A stretch of DNA of 64,000 bases from Bacteroidota bacterium (GTDB lineage Bacteria; Bacteroidota; Ignavibacteria; Kryptoniales; JAKASW01). Positions 27,225 through 37,177 of this stretch are shown here, piece after piece. The stretch's first letter is position 1, and each line of letters begins with the position of its first letter. Both the position numbers and the translations under genes were made by a program. Under the pieces are notes generated by a model, which was not told where the DNA came from, did no database searches, and worked only from the letters and a program-made list of their open reading frames with translations. The DNA lies in assembly GCA_021825585.1 (NCBI GenBank), contig JAKAGT010000027.1, forward strand, positions 1 through 64,000. The letters run 5' to 3'.

Positions 27225-28631
27225 ATGGCGGAATCAAAGAAGTTTGATCTTGTTATCCTCGGCGGTGGCCCTGGGGGCTACGTTGCCGCAATTAGAGCGG
27301 CACAGCTGGGGATGAAGGTTGGCTGTGTCGAACGAGATAAACTCGGCGGGATTTGTCTTAACTGGGGCTGTATACCGTCCAAGGCGCTCCTTAAGAGTGC
27401 TGAAGTAATGTGGAATTTCAAAGAATCGAAGGAATATGGGATTTCGTACGATAATCTGACTGTAGACTTCAAGAAAGTGATAAAGAGAAGCAGGGACGCT
27501 GCAAACAGGCTTTCTCAGGGAGTTGAGTACCTTTTCAAGAAAAACAAGATAGAAAAAGTAGCCGGGACCGGCAAGTTTGTCAACAAGAATACGCTTTCGG
27601 TTACCGATAACTACGGCAAAGAAGTCGCACTCGTTGAAGGGAAGAACATTATAGTATCCACGGGCGCCAGGCCGCGGGAATTGCCGGGTATAAAGATCGA
27701 CCGGAAGAAGGTCATCACAAGCACGGAAGCGATGCTTCTCGAATCTGTTCCAAAGCAGATGATAATAATCGGCGCCGGTGCCATAGGTGCAGAGTTCGCT
27801 TACTTCTATAACGCATTCGGCACAAAGATCACGTTGATAGAGATGATGCCGAATGTCTTACCCATTGAAGACGCGGAAGTTACAGCCCAGCTCGAAAGAG
27901 AATTCAAGAAGCAGGGAGTTGAAATCCTGACCGACACGAAGGTGGAGTCTGCGGCTGCAGCCGGGGATGGAGTCTCGGTAAAGATCTCAAACAAGAAGGG
28001 CTCACAGGAGCTGAAAGCCGATGTGGCTCTGGTGGCCGTAGGCATACAAGGCAACACCGATAATATCGGGCTGGAGAACATCGGAGTAAAGGTCGAGAAG
28101 TCTTGGGTAAGTGTCGACAAGGCAAACTACAAGACGGCAGTCGACGGCGTTTACGCGATCGGCGATGTTATCGGAGCTCCGTGGCTCGCACATGTGGCAT
28201 CTGCGGAGGGAATCCGATGTGTCGAGGGAATAGCGGGTGTCGAGACTGAGCCGCTCGATTACAACAGCATTCCGGGCTGCACCTATTGCCAGCCGCAGGT
28301 AGCCAGCATCGGGCTGACCGAGGCGAAAGCGAAGGAGCAGGGCTATGAAACTAAGATCGGGCGGTTTCCGTTCACAGCTAATGGAAAAGCGATCGCCACC
28401 AATGAGGCTGTGGGCTTCGTCAAGCTGGTATTTGACAAGAAATATGGCGAACTGCTGGGCGCTCACATAATTGGACACGGTGCAACCGAGCTCATCGCGG
28501 AATTGGGAATTGCTAAGAAGCTTGAAACTACACCATACGAGATCATTCGAACGGTTCATGCGCATCCGACTCTCAGTGAAGCAGTTATGGAAGCGGCGGA
28601 GGACGCGCTGGGACACGCAATAGACATCTAA
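27225..28631 (+). CDS. lpdA: Dihydrolipoyl dehydrogenase (E3)
   Basis: 468 residues, cytoplasmic flavoprotein that reoxidises dihydrolipoyl groups of E2 and reduces NAD+. FAD-binding GGGPGGYVAAIRAAQLG is N-terminal; the redox disulphide is C44/C49 in GGICLNWGCIPSK; the NAD-binding loop is IIGAGAIGAEFAYFYNAFG; the C-terminal interface His/Glu is in VHAHPTLSEAVMEAAED. It is the first gene of the cluster and the only E3 seen here, so it probably serves both dehydrogenase complexes encoded downstream. AGAGGAG precedes the ATG. Confidence 0.97.
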   Translation: MAESKKFDLVILGGGPGGYVAAIRAAQLGMKVGCVERDKLGGICLNWGCIPSKALLKSAEVMWNFKESKEYGISYDNLTVDFKKVIKRSRDAANRLSQGVEYLFKKNKIEKVAGTGKFVNKNTLSVTDNYGKEVALVEGKNIIVSTGARPRELPGIKIDRKKVITSTEAMLLESVPKQMIIIGAGAIGAEFAYFYNAFGTKITLIEMMPNVLPIEDAEVTAQLEREFKKQGVEILTDTKVESAAAAGDGVSVKISNKKGSQELKADVALVAVGIQGNTDNIGLENIGVKVEKSWVSVDKANYKTAVDGVYAIGDVIGAPWLAHVASAEGIRCVEGIAGVETEPLDYNSIPGCTYCQPQVASIGLTEAKAKEQGYETKIGRFPFTANGKAIATNEAVGFVKLVFDKKYGELLGAHIIGHGATELIAELGIAKKLETTPYEIIRTVHAHPTLSEAVMEAAEDALGHAIDI

Positions 28632-28642
28632 AGCAAAGAGAA

Positions 28643-29353
28643 TTGAGAAAAGTCTTACTTTCAGATATAGGCACTACCGATTACGCATATGCCTGGGAGC
28701 TACAAAAGGCGATACATCAGGCGAGAGTTTCCCGGAAAATTCCTGATGCCGTCATCTTAACTGAGCATTTCAACACCTACACAATCGGAAAATCCGGGGG
28801 CGATGACCACCTTCTCGCTTCTGATCAGGAGCTTCGCGAGAAGAACGTAGAAGTGTACAAGATCGACCGGGGCGGAGACATTACCTATCACGGCCCCGGG
28901 CAGATCGTCTGCTATCCGATAATCGATCTTGAAGATTATTACCGCGATGTTCACCGCTACCTCCGCGATCTCGAGGAAGTTGTCATCAGGGTGCTGGGCC
29001 AATATGGGATCATCGCACACCGGGAACCCGAATATACGGGTGTCTGGGTGGGGAGCGAGAAGATATGCGCCATCGGCGTCAAGGTCAGCCGTTGGGTCAC
29101 GATGCATGGTTTTGCTTTCAACATCAACACCGACCTGTCATATTTCGGAAGGATCATTCCCTGCGGAATTTTCCATAAGGGAGTCACGTCGCTGTCTCAA
29201 CTGCTCGGAAGAGCGGTCGACATGCAAGAGGTGAAAAAGGTTGTTGCTCTGAAGTTTGCCGACGTATTTCAAACAGAAATTGTCCCGGTGGGACCGGAGC
29301 AGCTTATCGAAGAATATCAGATAGTGATGGAGAAAGAACATGCCTCCAACTAA
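28643..29353 (+). CDS. lipB: Lipoyl(octanoyl) transferase
   Basis: 236 residues. LipB moves octanoyl from acyl carrier protein to the lipoyl-domain lysine of E2, the first step of lipoate synthesis. The family motif RGGDITYHGPGQ is at 76-87; the catalytic pair is K147 (AIGVK) and C174 (IIPCGIF). The start is TTG, with only a weak AAAGAG upstream; no nearby ATG is available. Its 3' end overlaps the E1 fusion gene by 14 bases. With lipA in the same cluster the cell can build its own lipoyl groups. Confidence 0.95.
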   Translation: MRKVLLSDIGTTDYAYAWELQKAIHQARVSRKIPDAVILTEHFNTYTIGKSGGDDHLLASDQELREKNVEVYKIDRGGDITYHGPGQIVCYPIIDLEDYYRDVHRYLRDLEEVVIRVLGQYGIIAHREPEYTGVWVGSEKICAIGVKVSRWVTMHGFAFNINTDLSYFGRIIPCGIFHKGVTSLSQLLGRAVDMQEVKKVVALKFADVFQTEIVPVGPEQLIEEYQIVMEKEHASN

Positions 29354-31421
29354 GAGAGATGCCAAACAGGCAGATAAGACGAACGGGAAAAGCGAGCTCG
29401 CCGTCGAATTGGCGGACGGACTGCCGACGCACGAGCAGCTTGTCGACGCATACAAACTTATGCTCCTCGCGCGCAGGCTCGACGAAAAGGAGCTGGCGCT
29501 CCTCAAACAGGGGAAGGCTTTTTTCCATATAGGCGGATCAGGCCACGAGGCTGTCCAGGTCGCATGTGCCATGAACCTAAAACCAAGTTACGACTGGGCA
29601 TACCCTTACTACCGCGGGCTTGGGTTCGCTATGGGTGTAGGGTTCACGTCCGAAGAGATAATGCTGGCCGAGCTTCACAGAGCAGAAGATGTGATGACAG
29701 GCGGTAGGCAAATGCCCGGACATTACGGCAAACCTTCCCTCAATATTCCGACGCAGTCGAGTCCGACAGGCACCCAGTTTCTTCAGGCGGTCGGAACGGC
29801 GCTTGCGTGCGTGAGGGACAAAAAAGACCAGGTGGTTTACGTTTCGTCAGGAGAAGGTGCAACGAGCGAAGGAGAATTCTCGGAGGCGTTGAACTGGGCT
29901 TCGAGAGAGAAACTCCCGGTGATCTTTTGCATTGAGGATAATCATTATGCCATCAGCGTCCCTGAGTGGCAGCAAACAGCCGGCGGTTCCGTGTACGAGA
30001 TTGCGAAAGGTTACGAGAATCTCGCCCGGTATAAAGTGAACGGTACGGACTTCCGCGAGAGCTATGCGGCAGCGAAAGAAGCGGTGGCGCGCGCAAGGAA
30101 AGGCGAAGGACCGAGTCTGATTGTAGCCGACGTCGTTCGACTCCTCTCTCATTCGTCTTCGGATGACGACAGGAAGTACAGACCGAAGGATGAAATCGAG
30201 AAGGATCACGCGCGCGATCCTTTGCTGGTTATGGAGTCGCTCCTCATTTCCGAACAGATAGTGACGCAGGCTGAAGTAGAGTCCATCCAGAAAGAAACCA
30301 AGAGGCGTGTCGACGAGGCTGCGGACTGGGCAGAGTCGCGGCCGCTGCCGGACCCGTCCACGGTGACTTTGCATCTCTTTGCTCCTGCGGAGACTTACTC
30401 ACATTTCGAGTTCGAGAAGAGCGTGCCTTCGGGCAAGCGGATCGTCATGGTGGATGCGATAAACCATGCGCTTCATGAAGAGATGCTTAAGAACCCGAAG
30501 ATGTTGATATGGGGAGAAGATGTTGAAGACGGCAAGGGGGGTGTTTTCACGGCTACAAAAGGCTTGTCGACCAAATTCGGAAGAGAAAGAGTTTTCAATT
30601 CGCAGCTTGCGGAGGCAAGCATAGTGGGCACCGCATTCGGCGCCTCAGTCCGCGGATTCAAACCGGTTGTCGAGATACAGTTTGCGGACTACATCTTTCC
30701 TGCCATGATGCAGCTCAAGAACGAGGTCGGAATGATGCGATATCGTTCGAACAACAGCTGGGCCTGTCCGATGGTAATTCGTGTACCCGTTGGAGGGTAC
30801 ATCCATGGCGGTCATTATCACAGCCAGAGCATCGAGAGCCTCTTCGCTCATTGTCCCGGATTATACATCGCGTACCCGTCGACTTCTGCCGATGCCAAAG
30901 GCCTCCTCAAGACGGCTATAAGAATGGAAGATCCGGTGATGTTTCTGGAACATAAGGGCTTATATCGACAAAGCTATGCGATGAGCCCGGAACCGGACGA
31001 CGGGTACCTCGTTCCCTTCGGAAAAGCGTCCATCCGCAGGGAAGGAAAGGACATCACCGTCGTCACATACGGCTCGATGGTTTATATGGCGCTGAATGCT
31101 TCCAAGAAACTTGCTGAGCAGGGGACAGAGGTCGAAGTGATAGATCTTCGCACGATCGTGCCCTTCGATAAAGAGGCTGTTTTGGAAAGCGTCAAGAAGA
31201 CGAACAAGGTTCTCGTGTTGAGCGAGGATACGCGGACAAGCGGATTTGCCGCCGAAATATCCAGCGTCATTGCCGAAGAAGCGTTCGAACATCTTGATGC
31301 CCCGATTAAGCGAATCACAGCCAGGGATTTCCCGATCCCGTACAGTCCTTCGCTTGAGCCGGTTATTCTTCCTACAGAGGCTCAGATCACGAAAGCACTC
31401 GAAGAACTTGCCAGTTATTAA
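29340..31421 (+). CDS. 2-oxoacid (branched-chain type) dehydrogenase E1, alpha and beta fused
   Basis: 693 residues. The N-terminal half (about 20-330) is an E1-alpha with the thiamine diphosphate motif SSGEGATSEGEF...IEDN; the C-terminal half (about 360-693) is an E1-beta (VDAINHALHEEMLKNPKMLI, EIQFADYIFPAMMQLKNE, VPVGGYIHGGHYHSQSIES). It decarboxylates a 2-oxoacid and acylates the lipoyl group of E2. The fused form and its pairing with the adjacent E2 suggest a branched-chain 2-oxoacid substrate, but pyruvate or other acids are possible. The canonical GDG is GEG here, keeping an acidic Mg ligand. Confidence 0.9.
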   Translation: MPPTKRDAKQADKTNGKSELAVELADGLPTHEQLVDAYKLMLLARRLDEKELALLKQGKAFFHIGGSGHEAVQVACAMNLKPSYDWAYPYYRGLGFAMGVGFTSEEIMLAELHRAEDVMTGGRQMPGHYGKPSLNIPTQSSPTGTQFLQAVGTALACVRDKKDQVVYVSSGEGATSEGEFSEALNWASREKLPVIFCIEDNHYAISVPEWQQTAGGSVYEIAKGYENLARYKVNGTDFRESYAAAKEAVARARKGEGPSLIVADVVRLLSHSSSDDDRKYRPKDEIEKDHARDPLLVMESLLISEQIVTQAEVESIQKETKRRVDEAADWAESRPLPDPSTVTLHLFAPAETYSHFEFEKSVPSGKRIVMVDAINHALHEEMLKNPKMLIWGEDVEDGKGGVFTATKGLSTKFGRERVFNSQLAEASIVGTAFGASVRGFKPVVEIQFADYIFPAMMQLKNEVGMMRYRSNNSWACPMVIRVPVGGYIHGGHYHSQSIESLFAHCPGLYIAYPSTSADAKGLLKTAIRMEDPVMFLEHKGLYRQSYAMSPEPDDGYLVPFGKASIRREGKDITVVTYGSMVYMALNASKKLAEQGTEVEVIDLRTIVPFDKEAVLESVKKTNKVLVLSEDTRTSGFAAEISSVIAEEAFEHLDAPIKRITARDFPIPYSPSLEPVILPTEAQITKALEELASY

Positions 31422-31436
31422 GCAGGAGGAGTCACG

Positions 31437-32726
31437 ATGCAGGTTGCTGTCCTAATGCCGAAGATGGGTGAGAGCATCACCGAAGGGAAAATAGTAAGAT
31501 GGCACAAGAAGGCTGGTGATAAGATCGACCGTGACGAGGTCCTCCTGGAAATCAGCACCGATAAAGTCGACACCGAAATTCCTTCTGCCGCTGAGGGTGT
31601 ACTTTCGAAGGTGCTGGTACAGGAACAGGAGACCGCAGAGGTCGGAACCGTCATTGCCTACATTGAAACCGGTGCGGGACAGGGAACGGGTGTTGCGGAC
31701 GAACGACCGGAACCGGAACACGAAGATGTCCGGATGGCGTCTGCTGAGAATACATCCGCTCATCGGGCAGTTGACCGGAAGAATTATGGAGCCGCGCCCT
31801 CTCGCGGATACAACGGGGACAAGTTCTATTCGCCGCTTGTGAAGAGCATAGCAAAAGCCGAAGGTATATCCCTGGATGAGCTGACGGGCCTTGAGGGGAC
31901 GGGATCGGCCGGACGGGTCACGAAGGAAGATGTGATTCGATACATAGAGAATCGGACTGCGCCGACGACGAGGGCCAGGAAGGAAGTTTCAAGCCAGCCC
32001 GCAGCGCCGCAGGTCAAATACGAATCCGCGCGGGAGCAGGTGATCCCCATGGATAATATGCGCCAGCGCATCATGGAACACATGGTTGCGAGCCGGGACG
32101 CGTCGGTGCATGTCGCCGCGATAACCGAGGTCGATATGACCGGGATAGCGGACTACGTATCCCGCAACGGCGAAGCTTTTCAGAAACGCGAGGGTTTTCC
32201 GCTGACGTTCATGCCGTTCATCTCGCACGCTGCAATAAAGGCTTTGAAGGATTTTCCCCTTGTGAACAGCAGCATCCAGGGAACGAACATCGTTCAGCAT
32301 AACTACGTGAACCTGGGAATCGCGGTGGCCGTCGAGACTACGGGGCTGCTTGTGCCCGTCATCAAGCGGGCCGAGGAGAAGAACGTCCTCGGACTCGCGA
32401 GAGCCATCAAGGACCTCGCCACTCGCGCCCGGACTAAACGACTCACCGGTGACGATACTATCGGCTCGACCTTCTCGATCACGAACTACGGTGTCTTCGG
32501 AAACCTGATGGGAACGCCGATCATAAATCAGCCCAACGTTGCAATTCTCGGCGTCGGAGCGGTCAAGAAGAGGCCGGTGGTCATCAACGACGCAATCGCG
32601 ATAAGGCAAATGGGATTTCTGACGCTCTCCTTCGACCACAGGCTGGTCGACGGCGCCCTCGGAGGACAATTCCTGGAGATGATCGTTCACTACCTGGAAA
32701 ACTTCGACACTAAGCAGGTGTCGTGA
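31437..32726 (+). CDS. 2-oxoacid dehydrogenase E2 acyltransferase (partner of fused E1)
   Basis: 429 residues. One lipoyl domain (1-80) with the lipoylated lysine in EISTDKVDTEI, a flexible linker, a peripheral-subunit-binding domain (SPLVKSIAKAEGISLDELTG) and the catalytic domain ending in SFDHRLVDGALGGQFLEMI, where the His and Asp are catalytic. It carries the acyl group from E1 to coenzyme A. Sixteen bases separate it from the E1 fusion; AGGAGG precedes the start. Sequence style is closer to branched-chain/oxoglutarate E2 than to pdhC below. Confidence 0.92.
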   Translation: MQVAVLMPKMGESITEGKIVRWHKKAGDKIDRDEVLLEISTDKVDTEIPSAAEGVLSKVLVQEQETAEVGTVIAYIETGAGQGTGVADERPEPEHEDVRMASAENTSAHRAVDRKNYGAAPSRGYNGDKFYSPLVKSIAKAEGISLDELTGLEGTGSAGRVTKEDVIRYIENRTAPTTRARKEVSSQPAAPQVKYESAREQVIPMDNMRQRIMEHMVASRDASVHVAAITEVDMTGIADYVSRNGEAFQKREGFPLTFMPFISHAAIKALKDFPLVNSSIQGTNIVQHNYVNLGIAVAVETTGLLVPVIKRAEEKNVLGLARAIKDLATRARTKRLTGDDTIGSTFSITNYGVFGNLMGTPIINQPNVAILGVGAVKKRPVVINDAIAIRQMGFLTLSFDHRLVDGALGGQFLEMIVHYLENFDTKQVS

Positions 32727-32814
32727 ACGTGGGATGCAGGGAAGGTGGTACACTGAAACGAAAGTTTGGATTGACGGAATTCAAGATATTAACCTCGACT
32801 TTAGAGCTTGAAAT

Positions 32815-33699
32815 ATGACCGACGCTAGAGAGAAAATTACAGCACAGGAAAGGCCTCAGCCGCGCAGGCCCGAGTGGATCCGCGCGAAACTCCCCTACGG
32901 CGAAAACTACGCCAGGCTATTGGGCCTGATGAGAGGGAAGCAGCTTCATACCGTTTGCGAAGAGGCGCATTGCCCTAATCTGGGTGAGTGCTGGGGGCGA
33001 GGGACGGCGACATTCATGATCCTCGGCGATGTCTGCACGCGGAGCTGCGGCTTCTGCGCTGTCAAGACCGGCCGTCCGACGGAGCTCGACACCGACGAAC
33101 CGAGAAGAGTCGCAGAAGCGGTAGCATCGATGAATCTGCGGCACGTAGTTATCACGTCCGTGAACAGGGACGAATTACTTGATGGCGGCGCATCCATTTT
33201 TTCCGAGACCATCAGGCAGATCAGAATAAAGGAGCCGAAATGCAGGATCGAAATCCTCGTACCGGATTTCAAGGGAGAAAAACTCGCGCTCGATATAGTC
33301 GTAGACTCGGCACCCGATATTCTGAATCACAACCTCGAAACGGTGCCTCGACTTTACGGCGTCGTGAGGCCGCAGGCAAAGTACGAAAGGTCACTGGAAG
33401 TTCTGGAATATTTTAAGAAACACGGCCTGGTCACAAAGAGCGGCGTAATGGTCGGCATAGGAGAGAAGCCTGAAGAGGTGCTGGAAGTGATGCGGGACCT
33501 GAGGAAGTCGAATGTGGACATTCTCACGGTCGGTCAGTATCTGCAGCCCACGAAGGAACATCTACCGATCGACAGGTACGTTACGCCCGACGAGTTTGAG
33601 ATGTACAAAAATACCGGACTCGAAATGGGATTCAAATTTGTCGAATCGGGACCACTGGTTCGGAGTTCATACCATGCCGATGAGCAGATAGTACTCTAA
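32815..33699 (+). CDS. lipA: Lipoyl synthase (radical SAM)
   Basis: 294 residues. LipA inserts two sulphurs into the octanoyl group on E2. Both iron-sulphur sites are visible: the auxiliary cluster CX4CX5C at C48, C53, C59 ([12 protein letters not shown]), and the radical SAM CX3CX2C at C74, C78, C81 (CTRSCGFC). The C-terminal RSSYHADE supplies the serine ligand of the auxiliary cluster. It lies between the two dehydrogenase gene sets, both of which need its product. Confidence 0.97.
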   Translation: MTDAREKITAQERPQPRRPEWIRAKLPYGENYARLLGLMRGKQLHTVCEEAHCPNLGECWGRGTATFMILGDVCTRSCGFCAVKTGRPTELDTDEPRRVAEAVASMNLRHVVITSVNRDELLDGGASIFSETIRQIRIKEPKCRIEILVPDFKGEKLALDIVVDSAPDILNHNLETVPRLYGVVRPQAKYERSLEVLEYFKKHGLVTKSGVMVGIGEKPEEVLEVMRDLRKSNVDILTVGQYLQPTKEHLPIDRYVTPDEFEMYKNTGLEMGFKFVESGPLVRSSYHADEQIVL

Positions 33700-33720
33700 A
33701 AAATCACGGAGAAAAGATAG

Positions 33721-34722
33721 ATGAGCGACTTCGAAGTCGAGACGAATATGGAAGAATACCTAAGTCTGGGCAGAAATAAATTAGTCGAGATGTACCACAC
33801 GATGGTGCTGATTCGACGTTTTGAAGAGGCATCGGCGAAAGCATACAGCATGCAGAAGATAAGCGGCTTTCTCCACCTGTACATAGGCCAGGAAGCAGTG
33901 GCGGTCGGCTCAGTTGCCGCAACCCGCGAAGACGATTACCTGATAACTGCATACCGGGACCACGGTCACGCAATAGCAAAGGGCACCGATCCGAAGCTTC
34001 TGATGTCGGAGCTATACGGAAAGTACAACGGCACGAGCAAAGGCAAGGGCGGATCGATGCATTTCTTTAATGCGGCGAAGAACATGCTCGGCGGACACGC
34101 GATCGTGGGCGGCCAGATCCCGCTCGGAACAGGAATCGCGTTCAAGATAAAGTATAAGGAAGAAGATCGTATCTGCCTGACGTTCATGGGCGATGCGGCA
34201 ATGAACCAGGGAAGCTTCCACGAGTCGCTCAACCTCGCTGCCCTGTGGAAACTCCCGGTCGTGTACATCGTCGAGAACAATATGTACGGAATGGGGACTG
34301 CCGTGGACCGTGCTTCCGCGGTGACCGAATTATACAAGCGAGGATGTTCTTACGGCATTGAAGGAATGGTCGCGGACGGGATGAACGTATTTTCGGTTTA
34401 TGACGCCATAAAAGAGGCGGCGAAGAAGGCGCGCGAGCTCAGCCTGCCGACACTTCTCGAGCTGAGGACATACCGTTACCGCGGTCATTCGATGTCGGAC
34501 CCCGATTCTATCTACAGGACCAAGCAGGAAGTCGAAGAAGAGAAGCGGAGAGACCCGATTGAACAGATGAAGAAATTCCTTCTCGCCGAGAAGATCGCGA
34601 CGCAGAAGGAGATCGACGGCGTCGAGGCGGAAGTGAAGAAGGCCGTCGCGGAGTGCGTGGAGTTTGCCGAGAATAGTCCGGAGCCGCCGCTCGAGTCGAT
34701 GTATGACGACATCTATGTGTAA
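33721..34722 (+). CDS. pdhA: Pyruvate dehydrogenase E1 component, alpha subunit
   Basis: 333 residues. The thiamine-diphosphate motif is FMGDAAMNQGSFHESLNLA with the closing VENN about 30 residues later. The segment HLYIGQEAVAVG, then YRDHGHAIAKG, and RYRGHSMSDPD near the C-terminus are typical of PdhA. With pdhB it forms the E1 heterotetramer that decarboxylates pyruvate. GDA replaces the usual GDG, as in some family members. Confidence 0.93.
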   Translation: MSDFEVETNMEEYLSLGRNKLVEMYHTMVLIRRFEEASAKAYSMQKISGFLHLYIGQEAVAVGSVAATREDDYLITAYRDHGHAIAKGTDPKLLMSELYGKYNGTSKGKGGSMHFFNAAKNMLGGHAIVGGQIPLGTGIAFKIKYKEEDRICLTFMGDAAMNQGSFHESLNLAALWKLPVVYIVENNMYGMGTAVDRASAVTELYKRGCSYGIEGMVADGMNVFSVYDAIKEAAKKARELSLPTLLELRTYRYRGHSMSDPDSIYRTKQEVEEEKRRDPIEQMKKFLLAEKIATQKEIDGVEAEVKKAVAECVEFAENSPEPPLESMYDDIYV

Positions 34723-34754
34723 TTGGAGAAATTAATAACCAGGAGTTTCGATAA

Positions 34755-35735
34755 ATGCCGGAAATAACATACAGAGAAGCACTCAATCAGGCGCTTGCAG
34801 AGGAGATGGAACGCGACGATTCCGTTTTTATCGTCGGTGAAGAAGTGGCGCAGTATCAGGGTGCATATAAGGTAACACAGGGTCTGCTCCAGAAATTCGG
34901 TCCGCAGCGGGTGATAGATGCACCGATTTCCGAGACAGGCTTCACCGGGCTCAGCGTCGGTGCGGCGATGGTCGGACTGAGACCTATCGTCGAGGTGATG
35001 ACCTTCAATTTTTCACTTGTTGCGTTCGATCAGATAATAAATAACGCGGCGAAGATGCGCCACATGTCTGGCGGGCAATTGAAAGTGCCGATGGTAATCC
35101 GCGGTCCGAACGGCGCCGCCCATCAACTCGCGGCCACACACTCGCAGGCCCTGGAGAGCATGTATGCCCACGTGCCCGGACTGAAAGTAGTATTGCCTGG
35201 AACACCCAGGGACGCCAAAGGCCTCCTGAAATCTTCCATACGGGATGACAATCCGGTGATCTTCATGGAAAGCGAAGTGATGTACGGCATGAAGGGTGAA
35301 GTTCCCGAAGGGGAGTACACGATACCGCTCGGCGTTTCCGATGTCAAGAGACAGGGTAAAGACGTGACCATAGTTGCTTACTCGAAGATGCTCGGCGCAG
35401 CCTTGAGTGCGGCCGAAGAGCTGGCAAAGGAAGGAATCGAAGCGGAGATCGTCGATCCGATGACGATACGTCCCCTCGACGATCAAACGATCATCGAAAG
35501 CGTGAAGAAGACGAACCGCTGCGTAGTCGTCACCGACTCATGGCCCTTTGCGAGCGCGGGGAGCGAAATAGCCTATCGCGTGTCGTCGAAGGCATTCGAT
35601 TATCTTGACTCACCCGTCGAGCTTGTCTCATCCGAAGACGTCCCGATGCCGTACTCAAAGACGCTGGAGCACAATGTGCTGCCTACGCCTGAGAAAATCA
35701 TTGCTGCGGCGCGGAGATCGCTGTACCGGAAATGA
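34755..35735 (+). CDS. pdhB: Pyruvate dehydrogenase E1 component, beta subunit
   Basis: 326 residues, normal PdhB length. Recognisable segments are MPEITYREALNQALAEEM, VGEEVAQYQGAYKVTQGL, PISETGFTGLSVGAAMVGLR, and the active-site region IRGPNGAAHQLAATHSQALE. It follows pdhA by 32 bases. It is clearly related to the C-terminal half of the E1 fusion at 29340. Confidence 0.95.
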   Translation: MPEITYREALNQALAEEMERDDSVFIVGEEVAQYQGAYKVTQGLLQKFGPQRVIDAPISETGFTGLSVGAAMVGLRPIVEVMTFNFSLVAFDQIINNAAKMRHMSGGQLKVPMVIRGPNGAAHQLAATHSQALESMYAHVPGLKVVLPGTPRDAKGLLKSSIRDDNPVIFMESEVMYGMKGEVPEGEYTIPLGVSDVKRQGKDVTIVAYSKMLGAALSAAEELAKEGIEAEIVDPMTIRPLDDQTIIESVKKTNRCVVVTDSWPFASAGSEIAYRVSSKAFDYLDSPVELVSSEDVPMPYSKTLEHNVLPTPEKIIAAARRSLYRK

Positions 35736-35867
35736 CCGCGCTTCAATCCGATCATCGTCCGATATCCGTCCCATCCAGGAATGCGGTCGGACATGCTCAG
35801 CGGTGTTTTCATTGAATGAATATCTGTGACAGATTTTTCCCAAGAGTCTTGAAGGAGCAAACCAGAA
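35736..35867 (+). promoter_or_regulatory. pdhB-pdhC intergenic spacer with small hairpin
   Basis: The 132-base spacer is long for this operon. It contains a small hairpin ATCTG-TGA-CAGAT followed by TTTT (35821-35837), an attenuator-like shape with a weak stem, and a GAAGGAG ribosome site before pdhC. Confidence 0.3.
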
Positions 35868-37127
35868 ATGGCCACTAGAATTCAGATGCCCAAACTCAGC
35901 GACACGATGGATACGGGCAGAATCATAAAATGGTTGAAGAAAGAAGGGGAGTCCATCTCTCCGGGCGACGTCATTGCCGAAGTCGAGACCGACAAAGCCA
36001 ACATGGATATGGAGGCATACGACGAAGGAACGCTTTTGAAAATCATCGCCAAGGAGGGAGATCGCGTACCTGTCGGCGGATTGCTGGGCATATTGGGCAC
36101 GCAAGGCGAAGATGTGTCATCACTTATTGCTCAACCTGAAAGCGGAGCTGCGAAAGTGAACGTCGATAAATTGCCGGCAAAGCAGGTGAAAACGGCGGCC
36201 GCAGTTTCCGATCAGCCTCCGGTCGGCGGAACGAACGTTCCGCCCGCGAGGACCGCGACGGTGCAACCTTCCGAGGGTGATGAAAGGCTAAAAGCGTCCC
36301 CTCTGGCGAAAAGGCTTGCCAAAGAGCGAGGCATAGATATCGGTGATGTAAAGGGGAGCGGCACAAGCGGGCGCATAGTCAAGCGCGACGTGGAGGCTTT
36401 CGTTCCTGCCGCCGCGGGCCGCACAAGCCGCAACATGTCATCTGGAGAGTTTACTGACCATCCGCTTACCATGATGCGCGAAGCCATCGCAAAGCGTCTC
36501 AGTCAGAGCAACGTTGAGGCCCCTCATTTCTTCCTGACTGTAGAAGTTAAAATGGAAAACGCCATCGCATTCAGGGAGTCTCTGAACAGCTTCGACGAGG
36601 AGAACAAGATCAGCTTAAACGACATCATCGTGAAGGCCTGTGCCACGGCCCTTCAGGAGCATCCGGAAGTGAACGCGACTTTCATGAGGGACAAAATAAG
36701 GATCTTTGGCGACATACATATCGGGGTGGCTGTCGCCATTGAAGAAGGCCTGATAACTCCCGTGATACGCAATGTCGACAAGAAGGGCTTGAGGGATATT
36801 TCGAATGAGGCGAAGGACATCGCCGCGCGCGCCAGGTCGAGAAAACTGAAACCCGAAGAATACACGGGGAGCACGTTCACCGTCAGCAACCTGGGCATGT
36901 TCGGAGTCGACGAGTTTACCGCGATCATCAATCCTCCGGAAGCTGCCATACTGGCCGTAGGTGCTGTCGCTGAGAAACCCGTTGTCGAGGATGGTGAGAT
37001 CAAAATAGGAAGACGGATGAGGATGACGCTGTCGTCGGATCATCGCGTTGTGGACGGTGCGCTCTCTGCAAGATTCATGCAGACGTTGAAGAAGATATTG
37101 GAGAACCCGGCAGCGCTCGCGCTGTAA
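35868..37127 (+). CDS. pdhC: Pyruvate dehydrogenase E2, dihydrolipoamide acetyltransferase
   Basis: 419 residues. One lipoyl domain (1-80, lipoyl lysine in EVETDKANMDM), a peripheral-subunit-binding domain (ASPLAKRLAKERGIDIGDVK), and a catalytic acetyltransferase domain with SSDHRVVDGALSARFMQTL. It transfers acetyl from E1 to coenzyme A, yielding acetyl-CoA. It is the last gene before a clear hairpin terminator. Confidence 0.94.
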   Translation: MATRIQMPKLSDTMDTGRIIKWLKKEGESISPGDVIAEVETDKANMDMEAYDEGTLLKIIAKEGDRVPVGGLLGILGTQGEDVSSLIAQPESGAAKVNVDKLPAKQVKTAAAVSDQPPVGGTNVPPARTATVQPSEGDERLKASPLAKRLAKERGIDIGDVKGSGTSGRIVKRDVEAFVPAAAGRTSRNMSSGEFTDHPLTMMREAIAKRLSQSNVEAPHFFLTVEVKMENAIAFRESLNSFDEENKISLNDIIVKACATALQEHPEVNATFMRDKIRIFGDIHIGVAVAIEEGLITPVIRNVDKKGLRDISNEAKDIAARARSRKLKPEEYTGSTFTVSNLGMFGVDEFTAIINPPEAAILAVGAVAEKPVVEDGEIKIGRRMRMTLSSDHRVVDGALSARFMQTLKKILENPAALAL

Positions 37128-37157
37128 GATCGTCTTGCCTGTATTCCGTGAAGTCAG

Positions 37158-37177
37158 GCCCTGCCGATAGGCAGGGC
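37158..37177 (+). terminator. Intrinsic-type terminator after pdhC
   Basis: GCCCTGCC and GGCAGGGC form a perfect 8-bp stem with a GATA tetraloop, followed by TATCTGTTT. It lies 30 bases after the pdhC stop and marks the end of the dehydrogenase operon. Confidence 0.75.

Noticed and set aside
31989..32753. A 254-codon minus-strand open frame opposite the E2 gene
   Set aside because: The plus strand encodes an unmistakable acyltransferase; codon-bias shadow.
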